Positions 1 to 10,500 of a stretch of DNA of 28,527 nucleotides are shown piece after piece; the first letter of the stretch is position 1, and each line of letters starts with the position of its first letter. The stretch is from Sperchopsis tessellata (Eukaryota; Arthropoda; Insecta; Coleoptera; Hydrophilidae). The stretch lies in contig JAWQRN010000546.1 of the NCBI GenBank assembly GCA_033557685.1, forward strand, positions 1 to 28,527, read 5' to 3'. The position numbers and the translations under genes are program-made. The notes under the pieces were generated by a model, which searched no databases, was not told the DNA's origin, and saw nothing but the letters and a program-made list of their open reading frames with translations.

Positions 1-60
1 TATATATATATGTAGATATATATAAGAAAGAATAATAATAATAAGAAAGAATATATAAAT
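1..60. repeat. AT-rich simple sequence at window edge
   Basis: A short (TA)n run starts the window, followed by AATAATAATAATAAG units. It is low-complexity DNA with no coding content. Confidence 0.7.
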
Positions 61-389
61 AGGTAAATTAAAAAAATCTAAAATTTAGAAATGATATATT
101 ACTATTTTATTTAAAAACCATTCACTAGACTAGATTTTTAAATTTAAATGAGTTCAGTCTTATGGAAGCATCGAGTAAAGATTTCAAGACGATAAAATTG
201 CTCACATATATCGGGGAAAAGTTCTTAAACTTTAATACGTGATAAAAAAAAAACACTTAGTCATATATAAAGTTTTAAGAACCGTATTGTGCAAAATCAT
301 TCAGTAATTTGATAAAATTGAAAGTTGCAAGTTTCAAAAGTGGAGGAAACGTTCTCGCCCTTGATTTTCCTATTATTGGGGCATATACT

Positions 390-443
390 GCTCGAAGAAC
401 CAGAATGTTGGCTCTATAAAGCTCGAAGCACCAAAATGTTGGT
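390..443. repeat. Imperfect tandem pair, 31-bp period
   Basis: The block starting GCTCGAAGAACCAGAATGTT at 390 recurs with three or so changes at 421 (GCTCGAAGCACCAAAATGTT). A second loose pair of 'AATGTGTACT' blocks follows at about 490-535. No gene is apparent between 60 and 1018. The open frame at 704-907 on the minus strand has no splice or homology support. Confidence 0.5.
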
Positions 444-1018
444 TTAAGGGTCGGGTTATGAATTTAAGAACGACTGTCTTGGTTGTGAGTTTAATGTGTA
501 CTCGTCTTTTTGTTGAGAATTGAATGTGTACTGAACCCCAAAACTTCTCTAGTTATATAAAAGTCCCGTTAAGGCCTTAACGCGCATTATTTCAATCTTT
601 AATATTTCTTCATATATTTTCATATAAGTTTCATACTATGTTGAAAACACCGAGTCATACTCCAAATATCAATACATATTACCTATTAAAAACTATTAAT
701 TAATCATGGGTTAAGTTTAGGTTTATATAGTTTCAGGAGAAGATTATCTTTTCTCATTTGAACATTGGCGCTACCTGTAGCGTCATCTAATAGAAAAAAA
801 CTCCGTAGCGTCCTATCTATAATAACGAGTCCCCAGGGATTCATCCGTTTATCATTTATCCGATACCTGAAGAGGTGATCAACGTATCTTATGTGTTCGA
901 ACGGCATCTCATGAGATTGTGATTTAAAAATGTAAGAACGACCAGACCAAACATTAAGGTATACTAAGGATATTTCCTACATAATGAGATAAGAAAGTTA
1001 ATTAAATCAAAAACTTAC

Positions 1019-1083
1019 GTTGGGACAAAAACATTAATTACCCACATCTTAACTAGTCTGATGTCCTCTTCGTCGAACATCAC
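1019..1083 (-). CDS. Possible internal exon of an unidentified minus-strand gene
   Basis: Read on the minus strand, a polypyrimidine-like tract ending TGTTTCAG is followed by 65 nt and then a perfect donor, GTAAGT. Only one of the three frames is open. It starts GTG ATG TTC GAC GAA GAG and gives an acidic then hydrophobic peptide with the motif FDEEDIRLVKMW. The exon would start in phase 0 and end in phase 2. I found no matching upstream or downstream exon in the window, and I do not recognise the protein. The rest of such a gene could lie left of the window or be split by repeats. A chance open segment remains possible because 65 nt is short. Confidence 0.35.
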
Positions 1084-1664
1084 CTGAAACAAGACAATAA
1101 ACAGTTTTTATTTATATTATTATCAACTAGATAGACACATTGACATATGTTATGTCCTAATAAATTTGGAAATTGGGATATAATATCATAAATAACTTTT
1201 GATTCCGTAATATCATGACATTGAACTATACATTAAATGCACAATTTTATACGGTGTATTAGCCGATGGTAAAACGACCAGAGCTGAAACAACTAGGGGA
1301 GAATGGTAATATTTTCAATAAACTATATCCTAGAACCAGAATCAGCGTGTATGCGTCTATATGACCTTAAATTTATAAAAAATGGATTATATTTTTTTAA
1401 TTTATAACATAATAAACAAACTATAATTATTTTTTAGAGATAACTAAATCGCTCTTTATAAAAACCTATCTGTGAAATAAATACTTACACGAAAGATGAA
1501 AAACTACACATCTTTATTTTTCAAGGGAATCCTTACAAAGTACACAACTCATACACTTAATATATATTCTATTATCACATAAATAAACAATCCACGTTAT
1601 TCACGAAATACAAAAAATATAGTTTTTACTAAATTCATAATTTTTTAAAATTGCTATAACATTG

Positions 1665-1775
1665 ATTGCGCCCTCATACGGTAACCTTTGGTTGTAAAAA
1701 TATGACCTATTGTTAGCTGTAGGTACCTGGGATACGCATTAGGTTCTTTCTCGTAATTGCGGTAGAGGGCGCAAT
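1665..1775. repeat. Short perfect inverted repeat upstream of PDRG1
   Basis: ATTGCGCCCTC at 1665-1675 is exactly complementary to GAGGGCGCAAT at 1765-1775, with about 90 bp between. The arms are GC-rich in an AT-rich setting and lie about 450 bp before the PDRG1 start codon. This could be a tiny MITE, a protein-binding pair or a promoter element. Apart from this and a moderately GC-richer patch at 1900-1990, I see nothing definite between 1084 and 2211. Confidence 0.45.
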
Positions 1776-2211
1776 GTGATTGAATTCCTATTGCACTTAT
1801 GCGTTTGATTTAGTAACCATAGTATACTTTAGAATAATCGTTAGCTTTGCGCAGAGGCGATATCGTAACCAATGAGGTTTATCCGAGGTGCGATTATTGC
1901 TAGTTGAAAACTTTAACCAATACCCCGCCACGTGGACGTGAAATACCGTCCGCTACGGCAATTTTTGTAAGCCCTGAAGGGGGCCCTTAAATAATAAAAT
2001 CATTAGTAAAAGAGTATCTCTTTGAACTTAAACACCACCAAGAAAAATATAACCGCAACCACAGAATCGTTCAGTCTCGTAACCGTTTGTAACATTATAT
2101 AAGTGGAGCCCTATACTTCGGTTGCATCTATGTTATTGATCACACTGTATTTATTAAGCATGTATATAAGACGGTCTGTCAAAAAAACATAACCTAAAAA
2201 TCAAACGTAAT

Positions 2212-2443
2212 ATGGAAGTTGATACCTCGTCAAAGTTAACAGCTTATTTAACAGAAGCTGAAGAATTAGCCCAAGATATTTTAACAGAGAAAGAGCAGAA
2301 GCTTGAATTATCAAATGCTTCAAATAAGTATAATGAAGCAATACGAGCCCTAGAAAAAACTGATTCAAGGAAGACTTGGCTAAAAGTAAGCAATGTTTAT
2401 GTAGAACTGCCAGTGCAGGAATGTAAAGCAATTCTCAAAGAAG
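2212..2443 (+). CDS. PDRG1: PDRG1 exon 1
   Basis: This exon encodes residues 1-77 plus the first base of codon 78. It starts at ATG after AAACGTAAT and ends at the donor G|GTATGT. Reading through the donor gives an artefactual 94-aa frame to 2496, which is intron sequence. The N-terminal helix is rich in Glu and Lys. Confidence 0.85.
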
Positions 2444-5400
2444 GTATGTTTTTTATCGACTCTGTACTACTTATAAACAGTAGATATTACAAGTGAATTA
2501 TGGCTACTAAAATAAACAAACATTCTATTCTGCAATTCGATCTATCACAAAAGTCTTACATCGAATTTTTCTTACCTGTGTGAATAGTGGGTTAGTAATT
2601 GAGTGCAAACAATTATAGAGTTTTGTTGAATGCGGACTGTAATAGTGTATAAGTTTTTAACGTTTACACCAACAGCATAAATTTATTTGATTAAATTTTG
2701 ACATTTTTCTTGCTATATTACTGTATTTATTAATTGTAAGATTATAACTGTAGCAAACACTTCTTATTCAAGTCAATTTAAAAAACTACAAACTTAATTT
2801 ACAAAATATTGATATTTCTACAATATTTTTTTATTTTAGAATATTGTAAGTTTGTATCTACAATTTTTAAAAGTATTTATTATCAAAAAGCTACATTTAA
2901 TTTAGGAAATTCAAACTGTGCAAGAATTATTTGATATATGTAGAGTATAAGTAAGTTTGTAAAAGTATGTTATTCAAGGTGCAAAGTTGATTTTGGGACA
3001 TTAGGAATTCTCATGTTAAACTGGACTTCTCCAAATATTTAGAGGAGAATGGTCCATACATAATTTGATTAATCTATTTTCAAAAAAACTATTATGAAAA
3101 TTATCAAATTTGCCTTGACATATTTTGCAACAAAAAGCAATAGTTGTTTTGTATTTTTAATTAGTATTAGTGTCAAAATATTTATTTATAATTTAAACAG
3201 TAAAAAACATTTATTGATAACAAACAGTAAATAACTAAAAAAAATATTAATAGATAGCTAAGGTAAAATGGTAAATTCCTAGACACACATATCAAAACAA
3301 AACATTAATAGCTAGGGAAATAGGCTACTGATTAATAAGATGTGGGTCAATCCATATCAAATCAACCAATTTAATTTGAAAAGGTTGCAGACAAATTTTT
3401 CTTTTTTTACCTATGTTTGTACTATATTCAGAGAGTTGAAAACAGGTATTCATTAATTTTTTAGATTTTTTTTGAGCAGCTATTTGGTTCAGACGGTCAG
3501 CCTACTTTGCATTTTACAGAGGTTTGCGTTAAACTCTGTAGTTTCTTGGTTTTGCAAGATATTGAGTTCAAACAAAAACCATATTAAAGAGCATAAAATG
3601 TACAACATTTTATGTTCAGTTTATATTTAGCTATACTTAATTGTAAGTAAACAAAAAAAAAGTTAAATGTTAAGGTGTTCAAAATAAAAATCTACTCCTT
3701 TGAAATTAAAAATTTTAAAGAAAAAATTAAGACTCACCTTCCATTTTTTTGGATAGTGTCTTTATAGTATACAACTTCCCAAAAAAGTTTCAGGCTTGAG
3801 AGCCACAACCCTAAAATATCTTAAAAGAGACACACTTGAAAAATCCAAAATTTTCACAAAAAGTTCTTTAATTGAAAATCAGAAAATAGAAAATTCCATG
3901 TGGATAACCATGATTTAGAAAATATTAAAAAAAAAATTGTCGCGCAAAGTTTTAATATATGTATAATACTGCGACCGGTTTCGACCACACAAGTTGTGTT
4001 GTAGCCTTTATTGACTCAAAAGCTTGAGAATGACCTAGTGTGGATGAAACCGGTTGCAATATTATATATATATTAAAACTTTGTGGAAAGACAATATTTT
4101 TTTTTTATTTTCTAAATCTTTAATTGTGTTTTAATAAGTGGTTAAAATTTCATTACTTATTAGTTTTTGAGTTACAAATTTTAAAAAATTGCTAAAATTT
4201 CAAGAAGCGCTATGAAAAGCAGAAATTACATTGTTTGTAGTAAAAATCTAAATAACACATTAGTATTTTTATTTAAACATTTTTATTTATTTATAGTTCA
4301 CAATCTTAACAAAAGAAGAAACACAGTTTGTTATATATTATCATTTCACAGCTGCTCTTAAGAAATCGTCGTAAAAAGTTGACTAATTGTTGTACACATT
4401 TTTTCACTGATGCTGAAACTACCTGTAGCAGTTGTGAATTCTGTTGACGTCAGTTTCCATAGTACCTTACTGATTGGCACCCACACATTTTCATTTTTAG
4501 AGGCTTGAAAAGAGGTTCTTGGACCATGTGGATGGAAAAACGCGAATAAAGAGGTCGTTGTGTTCCTCTGCTGTTTTTACAATTCTCCCAATCCACCATT
4601 TATTGTCGTAAATGCAAGCTACTGTAACATTTTTATCAAATACATTATGGTCTGGAAGTGCTCCAATCAGTAAATTTTTCTGATTGTGAGTACAAATAAC
4701 ATCTGACGTGTGTTTGACTTAGAGGTACAATTTTATGATATGACCTGGTCTGTGTTATTCGTTTGCAAGTATCAAACCTCTTCTGTAATTTTATGCTGTT
4801 TGATTGAATGTCTTCTGTTGTTACATTAAATGTATACTTGGTACATTATTAAGACAAAACCTGTACATATCTTCAGCTGTTAAAATTTGATTGCTATATG
4901 GTCGCTGCAAGCTAGCTTTGGTTATAGCTCTTTTTGTAGAACCACTAATTCCATCACAAGCGTTCTTCCCGTGTGAGGAAACAAAAAAGTTCCGCTCAAC
5001 TTCAAGATCAAAATCAGTCTTCTGGTGACAAATGTTGCTAAAGTTTTTTTTTGTTTTTATATTGGCTGCTAGCACCATCACTAAAATAGATTACTTTTTT
5101 ACTTCTGGTGCTACTTTCTTAACTTCTTCAACTTTTTTCTGGGGCGCAATCGACTATCGTCATCTTCTTCGTAAAACTTCACTAACAAGTTCATCACTTA
5201 ATCTGCCATCCTTCTTTTTTAAATCTGGTAACGCACCTTGAGTTTTCATTAAGTTCCGTGATAACCGTACTTGATAATCTGTTACATTAAATTCTTCACA
5301 TATCCTTTGTTTAGACCAAGAGCTTGGTAAAAGACTGATGATCTCATTTGACAAATCTTCATCACTTTCTTCATCTTTCTGTCAAACTCTTATTGAAATA

Positions 5401-6724
5401 AAAACCCAATTTTCTTTTGACAGCTGAACTTATTTTTTCTGTTTTGGTTTTTAATGATGTCTGACATTTTGTTTTACTCAGTTTCTACTACATTTAAATT
5501 AGTACCCTCGCCAACTAAGGATTTTTCAATCTCTGTTTCTGGTTGATAATCTATGTCAATGTCACTTGTTTTTTCTTCAATAACTACACCAAATATTTTT
5601 TTATTACATGTAGGACAAAGTGATTTACCAGGGATTAAATTAACAGGAATATTTTTATTTTGTAAATGTTCAAGAAAAATTTCTCTTAAATCACTTCTTA
5701 TAGGCTATTTATGAACACTTTGAGGATCACTACAGTTTCTTCCAAATATATGATGGTACTTAATTTTATAATAGTTACAAATAGTTTCTAGTTTACTTGA
5801 TAGTCTAAGTTTCAATAATAATTGTTCACTCACTTAAAATCACTTATTTTATATATTTTTTTAGAAAAAGGTTGGAAGTTCAGACTTGAATGCATTGGCA
5901 GTGGTGGGGAGTCCACAAGTTCAGACCTGGATGCATTAATTGGTAGCTGTAAAGTAGCTACCGGTACTTGATATATATACCAGTATATATACATGTTTTT
6001 TGTTCAGATAATGAATTATAAATAAGTTAAAAAAATTGCTTAATGTTACTAATGTGTTATTTTGGTTTTTACTACAAAAAATTTAATATCTGCGCTTCTT
6101 GAAATTTCAGCTATTTTTAAAAATTTGTAACTTAAAAACTAATAAAGTCTCAGTGATGAAATTATAACCACTTATTACAAAGCAATTAAAGAATGTTTTG
6201 TGAAAATTTTGGATTTTTGGATTAGGGGGCAAAATATAAACACGCAAAGTGACAACTATTTTGGGACAGGAAATACTAACCAAACTACATTTATATGATT
6301 ATATGTAAACTATAAACTATATTGCAATTTACAGTACGTAAACTTCCATGGCCACAGTAAATATCTCCTGGAAAACCTGAAGATATATATAATTGTAGGT
6401 TAAAATGATTCTATTCATTCTAGAAGTAGGTTTCCGGTTTAAAAATAACTTAAATGAAATTTAACTTTCACAAACGCTATCCAATGTCATTGCTTGGTTA
6501 TGAGGCATCCTTGTATAACATAAGATTTATAATATATATTTTTAATTCTAGAAAAAGAAAGAACACAAATGGATGTTAATAATTTATATGAAAGTATAAA
6601 GGAGAAAGTTGGACGTTTACGGGATTTGGAGCATCAATCAGACATAAAAGCATTTAATTTAAAACCCATGACTTCAGCTGAAGCCAACTTTGTACACAAT
6701 GCATTAGGTTTTAATTTAAAATAG
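2212..6724 (+). CDS. PDRG1: PDRG1-like prefoldin-family protein (complete, two exons)
   Basis: The coding sequence joins 2212-2443 and 6552-6724. Codon 78 is split (G|AA), which gives 134 aa and a TAG stop at 6722-6724; vertebrate PDRG1 is about 133 aa. The donor is AAG|GTATGT and the acceptor TTTAATTCTAG. Residues 8-40 (LTEAEELAQDILTEKEQ) and 40-80 match the PDRG1/prefoldin-beta helical hairpin. Residues 85-104 form the second helix, and the C-terminus has the hallmark KAFNLKPM (110-117). Known family role: PDRG1 is a small prefoldin-like subunit associated with the R2TP/prefoldin-like chaperone complex. It acts in the cytoplasm and nucleus in assembly of RNA polymerases and PIKK complexes. 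An AATAAA lies 7 nt after the stop. The 4.1-kb intron is largely transposable-element DNA. Identification rests on remembered family similarity and on the exact fit of length and splice phases. Confidence 0.88.
2444..3340 (+). other. Proximal part of the PDRG1 intron, no feature seen
   Basis: This is very AT-rich intron sequence with many homopolymer runs. I see no coding similarity, tRNA-like boxes or clear repeats here. Confidence 0.6.
3875..4117. mobile_element. Foldback/MITE-like insertion nested in the intronic element
   Basis: A 243-bp insertion is flanked on both sides by the 9-bp direct repeat CTTTAATTG (3866-3874 and 4118-4126). Most of it is one imperfect palindrome: GATTTAGAAAATA at about 3912 pairs with TATTTTCTAAATC ending at 4118. 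AAAGTTTTAATATAT and ACCGGTTTC also occur in both arms. The loop is about 45 bp around 3991-4036 (GTTGTGTTGTAGCC). The inverted partner at 6165-6180 lacks the insert, which supports later insertion. Confidence 0.6.
4815..5833 (-). pseudogene. Broken ORF of an uncharacterised TE protein (SDGA-SQYKN / SHGK-CDG type)
   Basis: Minus-strand pieces lie in order. From 5833 to 5475 there is a Cys-containing domain with LIPGKSLCPTC, in one frame with a single internal stop. From 5354 to 5160 there is a region starting MSNEIISLLPSSWSKQ. From about 5100 to 4821 there is YFSDGASSQYKNKKNFSNIC followed by FFVSSHGKNACDGISG and TKRA. I recall this signature from long uncharacterised proteins repeated in many insect and other animal genomes, which implies a mobile element. 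The Asp of SDGA could be an acidic catalytic residue, but that is inference. Frameshifts and stops separate the blocks, so this copy is dead. It lies antisense in the PDRG1 intron. Confidence 0.6.
6325..6390 (-). repeat. Short copy of a repeat also present at 25185-25235
   Basis: GTACGTAAACTTCCATGG and CCACAGTAAATATCT recur near 25190 as GTACGTGAACTTCCACG and CCACAGTATATATCT. The adjoining CCTGGAAAACCTGA block is present in the opposite orientation relative to the 25-kb copy, bounded by ATATCT/AGATAT. At 25 kb this block sits just beyond the Penelope-like remnant, so this is probably an end fragment of the same family. Confidence 0.5.
6552..6724 (+). CDS. PDRG1: PDRG1 exon 2 (terminal)
   Basis: This exon follows the acceptor TTTAATTCTAG and completes codon 78. 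It encodes residues 79-134, including the second amphipathic helix and the FNLKPM motif, and ends at TAG. Its phase fits exon 1 exactly. Confidence 0.85.
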
Positions 6725-6730
6725 TATGTT

Positions 6731-6736
6731 AATAAA
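6731..6736 (+). terminator. Poly(A) signal AATAAA for PDRG1
   Basis: A perfect AATAAA sits 7 nt past the PDRG1 stop codon. Another AATAAA at about 7016 could give a longer 3' UTR. Confidence 0.55.
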
Positions 6737-7246
6737 TTTGATTTGTGATATAATTTTATGTTTAATATAAATTTTTGTACTTTTATTTGATAAACTCTTC
6801 TGCCATAGACCATGTGTTCAGAAATATATATACACATATTCCTCAAACGTCAATGATATTAGTCTTTTTTATTATTTACATTAGCGAATTATATTAAAAC
6901 CTCAAAATAAACACATATGTCATGTTTCAACACCACATTATGTCTCTATTTTTGTATTTCATACAGAAATATCAGTTAAACTTGTTATAACTGTCCACTC
7001 ATGCACATTTAAGTTCAATAAAGGTCGTTTTTTTTAGCTGAATAATGTGTGATTGTAATCATTAATTACCTTTATTTTTAATCTGAAAGATTTTGCAACC
7101 TCTTAACTATCAGACTAATGATATATTGTCTAAAACTACTTTGTATTAGAAATGTTAACATGGGCCTTACAAAATATTTATTGAAAACATAGGAAAATTA
7201 AATCATAGGTCATAAGTCTAATTAAAAACGCTCTAGTTAAAAAACT

Positions 7247-7252
7247 TTTATT
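7247..7252 (-). terminator. Poly(A) signal AATAAA for TEFM
   Basis: TTTATT on the plus strand is AATAAA on the minus strand, 34 nt beyond the TEFM stop. With the PDRG1 signal at 6731 it defines a convergent intergenic gap of about 500 bp. Confidence 0.55.
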
Positions 7253-7285
7253 AAAACTATATAACATAATCAATAACTTACAAAC

Positions 7286-7550
7286 CTATTTTCTATTCCT
7301 AGGAGCTATGGCTTTTAAACTAACTGGGTTTCTGTACACACATAAATCCATAAATGATACAACTAAAAGCAAAGACTGGCCTAAGAGGTCTTGATGAACA
7401 GGAAGGTTTGCATGGTAATTATCTTTCAGTCCCATATCACAAACTATTTGACTGCAAGGTAGAGTACACTCAGATGTGGTATCATCTAGCAAAGTCGATA
7501 GTGTAGAAGTTGCCGAAACTCTTTCATTTCCAACCAATGTGCTGAATAAC
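7286..7550 (-). CDS. TEFM: TEFM exon 6 (terminal)
   Basis: The acceptor is TTTCTTTGAAG. The exon completes codon 272 (CG|G, Arg), reads LFSTLVGNERVSA and ends KAIAPRNRK then TAG. It covers the C-terminal part of the RNase H-like domain, including the helix LLGQSLLLVVSFMDLCVY that matches the conserved end of the family. Confidence 0.85.
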
Positions 7551-10500
7551 CTTCAAAGAAAATGTATCTATGTTTATAATGCCTTTTTAAAATCTATATG
7601 ATTCAAGCAATCTCATATATTACAAAAATTTATCAAAAACTAATAGACTATTGTTCGTTAGTCGAAGGAAGATCACTCGCCTTTGAAGTTGTCCCTGGTG
7701 ACAGTGGATGAAATGTCAGCACTTAGAGTCTCTAAATGGTTTCCACCAATAAACAATTTTTGTATAATCAATAATTGTGGAAGCCTTCTACAATCAACTT
7801 TCATTTTTCTTTGAGTCTGGAAGAGATGTTATAGTAACAATTCCGTTTGATTTCAATAGAGAGAAGTTTTTATTTGTTATTTGATAGTATATCGACACTA
7901 GTTTTTGTAAAGAACTATATTTCACTACAAATATTTGCTATATATTTATAACCAACCGTAAAACAAATTTTACAATAACGTCGGTTATTATCATGAACTG
8001 TCAATCCAGGAACAAATAAAAAAATGTAAGCTTTATATAGATAAAAATAGTTAGTTTAAAAAATGCCAGTGGTTTTATGAATTAACTACCTTGAAATTAA
8101 GATGGATATTTTCAACTTACCGTGCTGGAACTTTGGATCTGAGGTAATGAATTTTATTTTCACAGGTATTGTAAAAATCTTCTGATAAAATATCCTTCCT
8201 TATGGTGGGATTGTGCATTGGACTAGTGTTAATAAGAGCTACTAACATGGATGTCAATTCCATTTGATGATTGAAGGACACAGTAATACTTTGATTTTGT
8301 TGAGGACTAAGATTTTGGGATGCTTCCAATATATAGAGATCTCCTGTAGGTAGATTTTTGAGTATATTCATTGCCTCAAAAAAGAAATAAATGCTATCAG
8401 TTGTACATAAAAGAATTAATGATATTCTTTGAATGTATTTATTATTTTTACTTTTTTTGTTTTTGAGAAATTCACATTAACTTTTGATTTTCATATATAT
8501 TTTAAATTTTATATCCTTTTGAAGAAAAATTAAGAAAACACTTTTATATTATTGTTTTCAAAAATCCACTTTCATTTATCCTTGATTTTGCACCAAATAA
8601 ATGTGATTTTATTATTGTTAATAGTATGTAAAATAATTACAGTAAAAAAGAAGGAAAAAATAAAAATTTTTTTAGTAGGCCTTGCATATAATAATATATT
8701 AATTGTATAGACTTTTACAATTATTATCTATATGAATAGAAATTGTACAGAGGCTCTAAAAAGTGCTGATGTTTCGTCCATAGTTGCAAGGGTCACCTTT
8801 AAGGCAAGTGAGTTACACTGTTTCCACCTGGACACAACATTCATACGATATATTAATTAATTCATAAAATATTCGTACCACAAAATATATTCAAATAAAT
8901 CATTATTTTCTAATCACAAATAGCATTACTGAACAGTTAATTCTAGAGCATTTCGGGCAGAGTATGTTGAAATGCTTCCAATACGGTCTGCGCAAGATGT
9001 TCAACATACTTTATTTTTAATGTAACCCCACAGGGAATATTCTCCCAAGTCCATTTGAGGCAATCCACTGTACCAATTTTGTACCAATGAAGTGTGGGTT
9101 GGCGCTCCATCTTGCTCCGGCTTACCACTAAAGGCATATGTTATACACTTTTAATAGTTTAATAATACTAAAAATAGAATATTTATATAAAAAATAAAGT
9201 CTACCAACCAGAGTTAGGTAGATTTGTTCTACCACTTATACCTATCATGTAACTACATACACGCTTTCCCTGCACCACAAACACACAAATTTTTCTCGTT
9301 CAGACACACAATTACTTTACAATTCAAGCATTCATTCTGATATCAACAACATTCTCAAACCCCCGCGAAAAGTAGTTCTTCCATAGTCATAAACATCTAC
9401 AGATAGCCCATTGTACATAAACCAAGTCGAATAAGTGAAGAAACGCCTAAACACCGCCTTAGAGTGTCGAGGGAGCACCAATGGTCCACGCAATCTTAAA
9501 TTTAAATTATAAACATCTGTACAGAATGTTAATTTCTCGTACAGATGAGGTAATTTTTTTTTTCAATGATATCCCGTGTGAAACATGTGACGTGCAACTG
9601 TCTAGTATCCATCCTTAGCCATCCCAAACCAGCCAATACGTGCGATACCCACTGCCTACGCCTCAGTCCCAGCACAAAACAAACACAAGCATTCTGAACC
9701 TTCTGTATCTGGCGAGAGTGGAAGGCATCCAAACAAGGTCCATAGACAGTGTCACAAATATTAAACCGGCTGAGAACCAAAAAATCCGGCAATACACGCC
9801 GATGGGATTGAGAAAGGCACCAGCGGTAACCATAGACTTTTCTGCACACTAAAGGCTTTTCCGATCAGACCATCATCATACTTCTCAAAACGGAGGTCGA
9901 TGTCTACCATGATACCCAAGTTCCTAGCCTCGCTCAAAAAAAGCAACTTTTATCCTAAGGTTCCCCATGGCAATTTCTCGGGCCTTTTTTCCTCCGAACA
10001 GTAGTAACGAGTAGTAATGGACCAGGAATGGCTTCTGGATTTTTATATAATAGCGAAAAGGCTCGCATTAATCACACGCTCTGCCTCCATTAGCTTACCA
10101 AGCTCAAACGAGTGGAATAATTGCGAGTCACCATCGTATAGGTGGTAGCTGCATGGTAAATTATGCAAAGTAAGGGATTAAGTATGGAACCAGCAGTACA
10201 CCTGATATTATTTGATTAAACTCAGAAACATCCGCCGACGTTATAACTCGCTGAGACCTATCTTCGAGATAAGAACGAAAAAAGTCCATCGCACCTCTGG
10301 AAACCCCCGCATTACGTAATATGGACAGCATTAGCACATGGCTGACCGTATCAGATGCCTTTTAAAAAAATCAAGCAGAATCATGGCAGTAAGACAACCC
10401 TTGTCAGAAGCACAAACAACATCATCCACTGTCACTATCCGGTCTATTCAGCTCGGGAGATATACCATATGCTCCAGTTGATCCCATGCCCAGCCTATTG

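Larger units (their letters stand above)
3340..6235 (-). mobile_element. Degenerate intronic transposable element with inverted ends
   Basis: The segment beginning CCAAAATTTTCAC at about 3846 is repeated inverted at about 6195-6215. A longer stretch (about 4107-4265) has an inverted partner at about 6050-6190; both contain AATTTCAAGAAGCGC and ATAACACATTAGTA in matching orientation. These look like long subterminal inverted repeats around a minus-strand coding remnant. The left flank from about 3340 (GTGGGTCAATCCATATCAAA) may be the outer end of the same element, but a matching right outer end is not visible, so that side may be truncated. Superfamily not assigned. Confidence 0.55.

Noticed and set aside
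704..907. 67-codon minus-strand open frame (MPFEHIRYVDH…)
   Set aside because: No recognisable domain, and its phase does not fit the candidate exon at 1019-1083. Likely chance.
2201..2431. 76-codon minus-strand frame
   Set aside because: Antisense shadow of PDRG1 exon 1; Leu-rich only because of the complement.
5032..5241. 69-codon plus-strand frame rich in Phe and Ser
   Set aside because: Shadow of the minus-strand SHGK-type pseudogene.
9640..9852. 70-codon plus-strand frame
   Set aside because: Shadow of the minus-strand LINE fragment, which shows ordered conserved blocks.
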